From a virus, in IMG/VR virus record IMGVR_UViG_3300028800_000335, positions 1 through 21,862 of that record: a DNA stretch of 21,862 nt; one strand, written 5' to 3'. Shown here in pieces: positions 14,459-21,772 of this stretch. The notes under the pieces were generated by a model. It was not told the origin of the DNA. It saw nothing but the letters and a program-made list of their open reading frames with translations, and made no database searches. A program made the position numbers and the translations under genes. How positions within the stretch are numbered: position 1 is the first letter of the stretch; each line of letters begins with the position of its first letter.

Positions 14459-17400
14459 ATGCCGTTCGACGAGTCAATCCTGGGCGGCTCGGTGCCGTTC
14501 GACCCCAACGAGGCGGTCCAGAACGCGATCAATGAACTGTCCGATCAGCCGCGCGGCACCTCGGTGGACCCGAACATCGCGGTCGATCGCGCGGCGCGCA
14601 AGCTGCTGCAACCGCGCGCGCCGGATGTTGTTGCGCCGGAATCGAAGTATTCCCGCGCCGCCCGGCCGGACCTGTCGTCGCTTGGCGAGCCGGTCGATGT
14701 GGCTGCGCCGGAGGCTGCCGACACCGGCAGCAAGGCAACCAAGCCGGACCTGTCGTCATTGGGCGAGCCGGTCGAGCCGCCAAGCATGGGCGTTGGCGGT
14801 CATGCGGCGGCGTTCGGCAAGGGCATCGTGCAGGGCGCGATCGGGGGCACCGGCGACATCGTGAAGGGCGCGGCGGTTGCTGGCAACGCGCTCAATCCCG
14901 ATCCGTCGCTCGAAGAAGTCTATGCCGCCTCCGGCATTGACCCGCGCACCATCGCCGACAGCCGGGAAGCGTTGGAAGCCCGTCAAGGGCCTACCCCGGT
15001 ATCGCAAAACCCGCTCTACAAGGCGGGTGAAGCCACCCGGAAATTCGGCGAACGGCTCGCGCCGATGTCGCCCGCCGAGAAGGATTCGATTGCAGGCAGG
15101 GTCGGTCAGGGTCTCGGCACCGTTGCACCATATTTGGTCGGCGGTGCCGCGCTCGGCCCCGAAGGAGCGATTCTCGCGGCTACCTTTGGTGGCGCTGCGC
15201 AATCCGCCGGTGCGACCTACGCCGACGCCATCAGCAAGGGAGCCAGCGAAGATGATGCGATGAAAGCCGCCGGGCTGTCGTCGCTGGTCGGTGCTGCTGG
15301 CAACGCAATCCCCATGGGCGCGATCTTCCAACCGATCGAGAAGATCGCGGGCGTGGCGATCAAGTCGCGCGCGGTCAACATCATGGCGGAAGCCGCCAAA
15401 TCCGGCATCGTGTTCGGTTCGATCGGCGAGGCACAGGAATATCTGGGCCAGCAGATCGCCAAGCAGTTCTACGATCCGAAGGCGGGATATGATCTCGACA
15501 CCAAGCGCGTCATCGCCTCGCTGATTACCGGCGGCATTCTCGGCGGCTCGCACGCCGCGTTCGGCCGAGGAGAGCCGGAGAAGGCCCCTGACAATGCGCT
15601 GCCGCCACCGGACAATGCGGGCATGTCCGGCCAAGGTCCGAATCCGTCCGGTCCCGACACCGGGCCGCGCTCCGATCAGTCCGGCGTAGGCTCCCGCAAG
15701 CTCGCCGACATCCTGCGGCACTATGGCTATTCTGATGCCGACATTGCCGGGATGAGCCACGCGCAGATGCGCGACACCGTGATGGCGGAAATGCGCGGCG
15801 AGTCCCGCGCCAAGCCGTCCGGCGATCAAGAAAACCCCACCGAACAACCGACTGCAAAGACTGCCGAAAAGAAGCCCGCATCAAATGACGATCAGGAATA
15901 TTCGATCCTGCGTCAGGGCGGCTATTCCGACGAGAATATCCGCGACATGTCGGCATCGCAGCGCAAGAGCGAGGCCGATTATTACCGCAACGATCTCGGC
16001 ATTGATGTTGCCGAGGCGGTGAAGCGTTATCCGCGCCCGGCCGAGCAATCGCAGCCATCCGCCACGGAGACAACCACCACAGAGACGTTGAAGCGGCGCG
16101 GCTATACCGATGACGATCTCGCCGGAATGTCGGCCGACGATCAGCGCAAGGCGATGATCGACAATGTGCAGCCGCAGGGCGATCTGTACGAGCGCGCCAA
16201 GAAAATCGTGGTCGGCGACAACAACGGATCAACCAGCTATTTGCAGCGCAAGCTCGGGCTTGGATACAAGCAGGCCGCCGATCTGATGACGCGCATGGAG
16301 CGCGAGGGCATCGTCAGCGCGCCGGATCAGAAGGGTGGCCGCGCCATCGTCCAGGCGACCGGCGATCGCGCCGCGCCGATCAAGGCCGCGACCGCTGACG
16401 ATGTGATCCGTGCCAGCGAGCAGGTCGCCGAGCCGACCACGGCGCAGGCTGAGGCCGAAAACTACAAGCACGGCCACCTCGACATCGAACCGCTTGGCCT
16501 GACGGGAAAGAACAATATCTCGATCGAGACTGGCGTGGGCCAGACCCGCAAGGGTGTGGATGCGGATGGCAAGGAATGGTCTGTGCAGATGCCGGTCGCC
16601 TATGGCCGCATCAAGGGCACCAAGGGTGCGGACGGCGAACCGCTCGACATCTTCATCGGCCCCAATCCGACCTCGAACCATGTGTTCATGGTCGATCAGC
16701 ATCATCCCGGCGGCGGCGGTTTCGACGAACACAAGATTCTCGCAGGTTTCGTCAATCCGCGCGCGGCGCTGAAAGCCTACAAGGATTCTTACACGGACGG
16801 CGCTGGCGACCGCATCGGCGGCGTCACCGCGATCACCGCCGACGAATTCAAAACCTGGCTGAAATCCGGCGACCACACCGCGCCTTACGCGAAAAAAGAG
16901 CCGGTTTCCTCGACCCATGGCGAGGAAACCGGCTCCAACACGCCCTTTACTGAGGCAGACGCCGCAACGTCTGTCCCGAAGGAAGCCACGCAGGAGGGGG
17001 CAACTCCATCGACGGCTTCCAAGACCCAAACGCCGGTCAACGAAACCAGTTCCGGCATCGAAGGCGAAATTATATCGCCTGCAAGGGTCTACGCAGAGCC
17101 TGCGGAAGAACACCACCAGCAGATCGAGGCGGTGCTGGGGCAGGATTATGACCGTGTGCTGCCCGCCGATACTGCGCGCGCGGCCGAAATCCTCGCCGAC
17201 AACCCCGATATGCCGCCCGCGATCGCTTTCCAGCACGCGGTGATCGAGAACGCCGTCGTAGGCGGCTATCTGACCGAACAGGAGGCGAAAGACGCCTATG
17301 GCCCCGAAGTCCAAGAGATACTGGAACCCGTCAGCGAAGGGACACCTCGCAGCGGCGGCGACCTTGAACAAGAACGCGCCGAATCTGCACAAGAGCGCGC

Positions 17401-20400
17401 CGGTGATGCAGAAGAAGCTGGCGTCGTTTCGCGCGGCGGCGAAACTGGCGAAGGCACCGAAGGTCCATCAACCAAGCCCGGTCAAGGCGCAGTCGATCAC
17501 CAGTCCGACACCGGACGCGGCACCGCCGACAAATCCGACACCGGCGGTGAAACCAAACCCGGCCCCGTCAAATCTGAAACTAAAACCGCCGCCGAAGCTA
17601 TAGGGGCTGAAAATGCTCGACATCGCTTTGCCGTCTTGCGCGCCACCAACGAACGCTGGCGCGAGCTTGTCGATACAACGATTGACCAGACGCATCCCGG
17701 CGACATCTTCACGGCTGTTCGTCTCAACCTGACAAACGGGTCTCTCTCGCTCAAAGAAGCGCGCAATCTGCTGCAAGCGATCGAAGAAGAAGAAATCCCG
17801 AAGGAAGAATCCATCGACATTCTGGCCCGCAGCAAGATCGAGAAGCTGCAAGGTGGCTATACGGTGGCATTCCCCCACAAGGATGAACACCAAGAAGGTC
17901 GGATGTGGGCTACGATTGTCGGCATCGAGGACGGTTATCTGCGCAAAAACGGCGACCCTACGCCGAAGCTGCGCAAGCTGATTGAAAATCCTCCTGCGCC
18001 ATTGCCGGAGCCGAGCCGCATCGAGGACGCTGGCGAGAAGATCGGCGGCGCGCGCAAGGATCAGTGGGCCGGTCGCGGCCTGACCATGGACGATCTCGAC
18101 GGCATGACGGGTGCCGAGATCGACAAGCATGTGACCAAGCACAATGTCTGGCAGAAGCCGGACTATGTGCAGGCGGTCGCTGAGGGCGTCGATCCGGGGG
18201 CCGCTGCGCTCATCAAGCGGATGTATGACGGCATCGCGGTCAAGCCGACGCCGGACAAGTATGGCCGGGTCGATCATTCCGAACTGCGCAAGCGATATAT
18301 CGCGGCTCTCAATGCGGTGCGCGAGGTGGCCGCCGAGGTCAAGACCGTGCGCGACGTGCGCGATCTCGACGATCGTGTCACCGCCAAGCTGTCCCGCGAG
18401 GGCATCGTCGATGCCTGGGATGCGATCAATTCGATCAAAAAGGCAGGAGCGCGGACCTCGCCGCTCTATGTCTCCGGCCGCGACATCCGCGCCGCCGAGC
18501 GCATGGTGGCGGAAGGCTTCCCGCAGGCCGAGCCGTGGACGCGGCTGTTTCAGGTGGGAGAGATTTTCGACAAGGACAATCCGTTCGGTGTTCGCCGCAA
18601 GAACGGCGGCCTTATCAGCCGTCACAAAACGCGCGAAGAAGCCGAAGCCGCTGCGAAGGCCGCCTACGAGGCGATGCCGGATGAACGCAAGAAGGGCGGC
18701 GAAGAACCGAAGCGCCCGCACCTCGATAGCGTCGAGCGATCCGGCCCCGACTATCGCAAGGGCAAGGATGTCGGCTCCGAGGACTTCATCAAGGATTTCG
18801 GCTTTCGGGGCGTCGAGTTCGGAAATTGGGTCGCTGGCGACGAGCGGCAGAAGGTGGTCAACCTCGCCTATGATGCGCTGCATGATTTGGCGCGGGCGCT
18901 GAATCTGCCTGCCAAGGCGATGTCGCTGGATGGCACCTTGGCGGTGGCGTTCGGCGCGCGCGGCAAGGGTGGCCGGGCAGCGGCGCATTATGAACCAGAC
19001 CGCACCGTCATCAACATGACCAAGCTGTCCGGCGCAGGATCGCTGGCGCATGAATGGGCGCACGCGCTTGACCATTATCTCGGCGAGACGCACAGCCAGA
19101 ATCCGTACAAGGGCAGCGTGCAGTCGCTGACCGGCTGGCGCGATACGCCCGCCAATCCGCAGACGCATTATCGGTTCGGCAAGTTCGAGAGCGCCAACAA
19201 GGCGCTCCCGCTCAAACTGCGCGTGGCCGCCAACCGGCTGATGGACACCCTGTTCGGCGTCGAGGAAGCCGATCATGCTGCCGAGGATCGCATCCGCAAG
19301 CAGATCGAGGCAAAAAAATCCGGCATTAAGAGTTGGGCCGATCAGGTCAACCGCATCAAGGAGCGGATGAAAACCGGCGGCTCGCGTCAGGGCTTGAAGC
19401 AGGCCGAGGATCAGGTCGAAATTTGGGGGCGCAATCTCAAGGCGCTGGAACGCCAGCTTGAGGAAGGCATCGTCAAGAAAACGGTGGCATCGAATTTCGT
19501 CAAGGAAGCCACCAAGCTCTCCGGTACCACCGGCGACTATTGGCGGCGTCCGAACGAACTGTTCGCACGCTCCTTTGAAGCCTATGTGTTCGACAAGATC
19601 GCCGCCGAAGGCTTTGCCTCGCAATATCTCGTCCAGGGCGTCGAACAGGATCGCTATGGCGCGGGCTTCAAGGGCAATCCCTATCCGGTCGGCTCCGAGC
19701 GCGAGGCGATCAATGCCGCCTATGACCGGCTGTTTCGCGCGCTGGCGACCGCCGAAGGCAAACACGGCCAGGGCACCCGCATTCAGGGCGCGGAAGGCGA
19801 GCCGGAGCCGGTCGAGACCGTCACCAAGGTTGTGCGCCCGCAGGCGCAGCCAAGTCCGCGCGAGGAACAGAAAGCCGTTGAGACTGCCGGTCTGCGGGCT
19901 GGCGGCCTTGGCGGGGTGTTTCAGGCCCGCCTCGAACAGGGTGGCGATTTCCCGAACATTCTGGCCGCCCGCAAGATGGCGAAAGAGGCCGGGTTCACCG
20001 AGGACGCCAAAGAGGTCGAGGAATGGATGGAGGCCGCCGTGGTGCGCACCGCACGCGGCGACATCGCCACCTCGCGCACGCCGCAGACCGCCTACAAGGC
20101 GCTGGTCAACCTCTACAGCCGTCAGCCGAAACTCGGCACCCGCACCTCAACCAGCGTTCGGGATCAGGCGTATTCCACGCCGGTGCCGCTGGCCTATCTG
20201 GCCTCGAAACTGGCCGGGATTACTGAAAACACCAGCGTGTTTGAGCCGACCGCTGGCAACGGCGCGCTGTTGATCGATGCCAACCCGCAGCGCACGCTCG
20301 CCAATGAAATGAATGATGCCCGCGCTGCGCAACTGCGCGATCAGGGCTTCCCGACGACGATCAAGGATGCGTCGGAAAAGGGCGCGTTCTCCAAGATTCC

Positions 20401-21772
20401 GCCGCGCGATGTGGTGGTCGCCAACCCGCCGTTCGGACCCGTCAAGGAAGGCACCGAGACCAAGGTGTTCGACATGTCGGACATCCAGCCCGGCTACAAA
20501 ACCGGCCAGATTGACCATGTGATCGCCCTGCGTGCCCTTGGTGTCATGAAGGATGACGGTCGCGCGGTGCTGCTGCTGGGTGGTATCAACAAGATGGCGG
20601 CCTCGGAAAAGGCCCGATCTGACGCCTACAATGCCAAGGATAAGCGCGAATTCTACAAGGTCTTGTACGACAATTACGGTGTCACCGACCATTTCACGGT
20701 GGCGGGCGAGCTTTACGAACGGCAGGGCGCAGGCTGGCCGGTCGATGTGGTGGTAATCGAGGGCCGGAAAAGGTCCCAGCGGGCCTTGCCTGCGGTCGAT
20801 GTGCCTCGTATCTATTCATCCTGGGACGATCTTGGAGGGGTTCTCGATGGTCTACGACCCGAAAGTGCAAGCGATGCTCGACCGGCTGTCGGCGAGACTG
20901 GTGGCGCTCCTGAAACAGGAGCCGGACTGGAAAGCGACGGCGAACGAGGTGTCGGACGCGATGGACGCGACCAATCCGGCGTGGGACAGCCCGGAGGCGT
21001 TCGCGCAAAGCGTGGAGCCGCAACTGCGGAAACTGGCGAGCGCGGCGCTGGAACGGGGATTCAATCCGGCGGACGTGACCAGCCCGCTCGATCTGGTGAA
21101 CAACCTGCTGCCGAGCGATCATCACATGGATTGACCGACGATCTCGACAGCATCCTCAATGATGCGGTCGAGGCGGCGTATGGCGAGAAGCCGAAGGCTG
21201 TTCAATCCGACGAGCGCGGACAGCCGATCATCGGCACTGGCACGGTGTTGCGCACCATTAGTGGGCGCGAGACCTCTCCGGCACCCAAGATCGACGGCGA
21301 GAACAATCGCAAGATCATCAATAGCGTTGCGCGCATGGATGCGTGGCTGCTCGATGAGGCTCGCAAAGAGGTTGCTGGGAACGATTACCAGACCACCCTT
21401 CTCAAGGGCATCGATCCGAAAAGCATGTCGCAGTCTGATCGCGATACGGTCAACTCGCTATTGTTCGGCGATCCAGACGGCCCGCGTCCATCGGACGTGA
21501 TCCGTGCTGAAACCAACAAGCGCCCTACGCCAGAGGTGGCAAAGTCGGCCGCCAAGAACGCGGTTGAGGGTGCCGATGCGGCGTTCGATGCCCTGCACAA
21601 GCTGTTCGGAGGCAACAAGGCATCCTCCGGCTTCACCTTCGATGAAGAAACCTACGCCAAGGCCAAGCCGCTGTTCGAGAAGGCAGCGGGTAAATTCCGC
21701 GATGCGTGGGGCGACATCCGTGAGCTTGCCAAGCGGATGGTGGCGCATATGCGCGACACCCTCAAATGGTAG
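14459..21772 (+). CDS. Giant polyvalent protein, 2437 aa (winged helix, pyrophosphatase-like, LPD1-zincin, N6-MTase-like)
   Basis: Layout: residues ~110-370 are Gly/Ala-rich with membrane-active helices, as in injected phage proteins. Motifs of the form GYxDxxIxxMS start at 423, 488, 548 and, degenerate, at 1207. Residues ~574-631 resemble the FtsK gamma winged helix (STSYLQRKLGLGYKQAADLM). Residues ~668-803 are an InPase-like domain (GTKGADGEPLDIFIG at 720-734). LPD1 follows (FGFRGVEFGNWV, 1447-1458), with the zincin motif HEWAH at 1531-1535, a coiled coil at ~1600-1675, and a likely third zinc ligand E1707 in FARSFEAYV. Residues ~1875-2120 form an N6-adenine-MTase-like domain (FEPTAGNGALL, 1928-1938; NPPFGP, 1989-1994). 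The last ~210 residues are helical. Such proteins combine several effector domains delivered on infection. Linkers 947-1048 and 2130-2226 are overprinted by +1-frame ORFs. The end is a TAG whose frame stays open beyond it. Confidence 0.88.
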   Translation: MPFDESILGGSVPFDPNEAVQNAINELSDQPRGTSVDPNIAVDRAARKLLQPRAPDVVAPESKYSRAARPDLSSLGEPVDVAAPEAADTGSKATKPDLSSLGEPVEPPSMGVGGHAAAFGKGIVQGAIGGTGDIVKGAAVAGNALNPDPSLEEVYAASGIDPRTIADSREALEARQGPTPVSQNPLYKAGEATRKFGERLAPMSPAEKDSIAGRVGQGLGTVAPYLVGGAALGPEGAILAATFGGAAQSAGATYADAISKGASEDDAMKAAGLSSLVGAAGNAIPMGAIFQPIEKIAGVAIKSRAVNIMAEAAKSGIVFGSIGEAQEYLGQQIAKQFYDPKAGYDLDTKRVIASLITGGILGGSHAAFGRGEPEKAPDNALPPPDNAGMSGQGPNPSGPDTGPRSDQSGVGSRKLADILRHYGYSDADIAGMSHAQMRDTVMAEMRGESRAKPSGDQENPTEQPTAKTAEKKPASNDDQEYSILRQGGYSDENIRDMSASQRKSEADYYRNDLGIDVAEAVKRYPRPAEQSQPSATETTTTETLKRRGYTDDDLAGMSADDQRKAMIDNVQPQGDLYERAKKIVVGDNNGSTSYLQRKLGLGYKQAADLMTRMEREGIVSAPDQKGGRAIVQATGDRAAPIKAATADDVIRASEQVAEPTTAQAEAENYKHGHLDIEPLGLTGKNNISIETGVGQTRKGVDADGKEWSVQMPVAYGRIKGTKGADGEPLDIFIGPNPTSNHVFMVDQHHPGGGGFDEHKILAGFVNPRAALKAYKDSYTDGAGDRIGGVTAITADEFKTWLKSGDHTAPYAKKEPVSSTHGEETGSNTPFTEADAATSVPKEATQEGATPSTASKTQTPVNETSSGIEGEIISPARVYAEPAEEHHQQIEAVLGQDYDRVLPADTARAAEILADNPDMPPAIAFQHAVIENAVVGGYLTEQEAKDAYGPEVQEILEPVSEGTPRSGGDLEQERAESAQERAGDAEEAGVVSRGGETGEGTEGPSTKPGQGAVDHQSDTGRGTADKSDTGGETKPGPVKSETKTAAEAIGAENARHRFAVLRATNERWRELVDTTIDQTHPGDIFTAVRLNLTNGSLSLKEARNLLQAIEEEEIPKEESIDILARSKIEKLQGGYTVAFPHKDEHQEGRMWATIVGIEDGYLRKNGDPTPKLRKLIENPPAPLPEPSRIEDAGEKIGGARKDQWAGRGLTMDDLDGMTGAEIDKHVTKHNVWQKPDYVQAVAEGVDPGAAALIKRMYDGIAVKPTPDKYGRVDHSELRKRYIAALNAVREVAAEVKTVRDVRDLDDRVTAKLSREGIVDAWDAINSIKKAGARTSPLYVSGRDIRAAERMVAEGFPQAEPWTRLFQVGEIFDKDNPFGVRRKNGGLISRHKTREEAEAAAKAAYEAMPDERKKGGEEPKRPHLDSVERSGPDYRKGKDVGSEDFIKDFGFRGVEFGNWVAGDERQKVVNLAYDALHDLARALNLPAKAMSLDGTLAVAFGARGKGGRAAAHYEPDRTVINMTKLSGAGSLAHEWAHALDHYLGETHSQNPYKGSVQSLTGWRDTPANPQTHYRFGKFESANKALPLKLRVAANRLMDTLFGVEEADHAAEDRIRKQIEAKKSGIKSWADQVNRIKERMKTGGSRQGLKQAEDQVEIWGRNLKALERQLEEGIVKKTVASNFVKEATKLSGTTGDYWRRPNELFARSFEAYVFDKIAAEGFASQYLVQGVEQDRYGAGFKGNPYPVGSEREAINAAYDRLFRALATAEGKHGQGTRIQGAEGEPEPVETVTKVVRPQAQPSPREEQKAVETAGLRAGGLGGVFQARLEQGGDFPNILAARKMAKEAGFTEDAKEVEEWMEAAVVRTARGDIATSRTPQTAYKALVNLYSRQPKLGTRTSTSVRDQAYSTPVPLAYLASKLAGITENTSVFEPTAGNGALLIDANPQRTLANEMNDARAAQLRDQGFPTTIKDASEKGAFSKIPPRDVVVANPPFGPVKEGTETKVFDMSDIQPGYKTGQIDHVIALRALGVMKDDGRAVLLLGGINKMAASEKARSDAYNAKDKREFYKVLYDNYGVTDHFTVAGELYERQGAGWPVDVVVIEGRKRSQRALPAVDVPRIYSSWDDLGGVLDGLRPESASDARPAVGETGGAPETGAGLESDGERGVGRDGRDQSGVGQPGGVRAKRGAATAETGERGAGTGIQSGGRDQPARSGEQPAAERSSHGLTDDLDSILNDAVEAAYGEKPKAVQSDERGQPIIGTGTVLRTISGRETSPAPKIDGENNRKIINSVARMDAWLLDEARKEVAGNDYQTTLLKGIDPKSMSQSDRDTVNSLLFGDPDGPRPSDVIRAETNKRPTPEVAKSAAKNAVEGADAAFDALHKLFGGNKASSGFTFDEETYAKAKPLFEKAAGKFRDAWGDIRELAKRMVAHMRDTLKW
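14665..14775 (+). repeat. 33-bp direct repeat, two copies 78 bp apart
   Basis: Bases 14665-14697 and 14743-14775 match at 30 of 33 positions by hand count. Both encode PDLSSLGEPV (residues 70-79 and 96-105 of the polyvalent protein). This looks like a recent in-frame duplication in its disordered N-terminal tail, possibly a short docking peptide in two copies. Confidence 0.8.
15704..16156 (+). repeat. Three diverged GY-D-I/L-MS modules in the polyvalent protein
   Basis: The three units are LRHYGYSDADIAGMSHAQMR, LRQGGYSDENIRDMSASQRK and LKRRGYTDDDLAGMSADDQR, starting near residues 419, 484 and 544 (spacing 65 and 60). They share L-x3-GY-[ST]-D-x2-[IL]-x2-MS. A fourth, weaker copy (RGLTMDDLDGMTGAEI) lies far downstream near residue 1206. 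The pattern suggests small two-helix modules, possibly nucleic-acid or protein docking units. They are protein-level repeats; the DNA is diverged. Confidence 0.75.
16892..16935 (-). terminator. Perfect minus-strand intrinsic terminator inside the polyvalent gene
   Basis: GAGCCGGTTTCCTCG (16898-16912) and CGAGGAAACCGGCTC (16921-16935) form a perfect 15-bp stem with an 8-base loop. Six A residues precede it on the + strand (16892-16897), so on the minus strand the stem is followed by U6: a complete Rho-independent terminator. On the + strand no T run follows. It encodes EPVSSTHGEETGS (residues 814-826), immediately after the pyrophosphatase-like domain. Confidence 0.75.
17280..17285 (+). promoter_or_regulatory. 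Ribosome site AGGAGG inside the polyvalent gene
   Basis: A full consensus AGGAGG lies 12 bases before ATG 17298, the start of the +1-frame overprinted ORF. Spacing is longer than optimal, but the match is perfect. Confidence 0.5.
17298..17603 (+). CDS. Overprinted small basic/Pro-rich protein, 101 aa (+1 frame, nested)
   Basis: This ORF lies entirely inside the polyvalent gene, in the +1 frame, over its low-complexity linker (residues 947-1048). It begins MAPKSKRYWNPSAKGHLAAA and continues as a Lys/Ala-rich helical part (PVMQKKLASFRAAAKLAK near 35-52), then a Pro-rich tail ending PPPKL, so the protein is strongly basic. Evidence that it is real: an upstream AGGAGG; and third-position GC by hand count of about 75% in this frame, against about 54% in the polyvalent frame over the same bases, while elsewhere the polyvalent frame is high (75% in a 40-codon stretch of the methyltransferase region). 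The host frame here is a Glu/Gly/Thr filler sequence. It could still be an accident of composition; function unknown, possibly nucleic-acid binding. Confidence 0.5.
   Translation: MAPKSKRYWNPSAKGHLAAAATLNKNAPNLHKSAPVMQKKLASFRAAAKLAKAPKVHQPSPVKAQSITSPTPDAAPPTNPTPAVKPNPAPSNLKLKPPPKL
20834..20840 (+). promoter_or_regulatory. Strong ribosome site GGAGGGG inside the polyvalent gene
   Basis: GGAGGGG ends 6 bases before ATG 20847 of the nested ORF, ideal match and spacing. In the polyvalent frame it merely encodes the LGGV linker, so its placement is best explained by the nested start. Confidence 0.6.
20847..21134 (+). CDS. Overprinted small helical protein, 95 aa (+1 frame, nested)
   Basis: This ORF lies wholly within the polyvalent gene in the +1 frame, over linker residues 2130-2226. 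The product (MVYDPKVQAMLDRLSARLVA at the N-terminus; PQLRKLASAALERGFNPADV near 62-81) reads as a normal balanced-charge helical protein. The polyvalent frame here is Gly/Glu/Arg/Ala filler. Third-position GC, counted by hand, is 79 of 95 (83%) in the nested frame and about 42% in the polyvalent frame, whereas in the flanking methyltransferase region the polyvalent frame is about 75%. So selection on codon use has moved to the nested frame. A strong GGAGGGG site is correctly spaced. No family is recognised. It would be expressed late with the polyvalent gene; its partner or function is unknown. Confidence 0.65.
   Translation: MVYDPKVQAMLDRLSARLVALLKQEPDWKATANEVSDAMDATNPAWDSPEAFAQSVEPQLRKLASAALERGFNPADVTSPLDLVNNLLPSDHHMD

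Noticed and set aside
16917-17243. A 108-codon +1-frame ORF upstream of the first nested ORF
   Set aside because: Arg/Ser/Pro-rich product with no convincing ribosome site; it lacks the protein-like composition of the accepted nested ORFs.
18144-18902. A 252-codon +1-frame ORF inside the polyvalent gene
   Set aside because: Unlike the two nested ORFs accepted, it covers folded, conserved domain sequence. Its product is an Arg/Ser/Pro-rich shadow.
17468-19765. A 765-codon open frame on the minus strand
   Set aside because: It mirrors the polyvalent frame; strong third-position G/C bias on the + strand keeps this antisense frame open. No ribosome site or recognisable domain was seen, and the + strand carries clear domains (LPD1, HEWAH).
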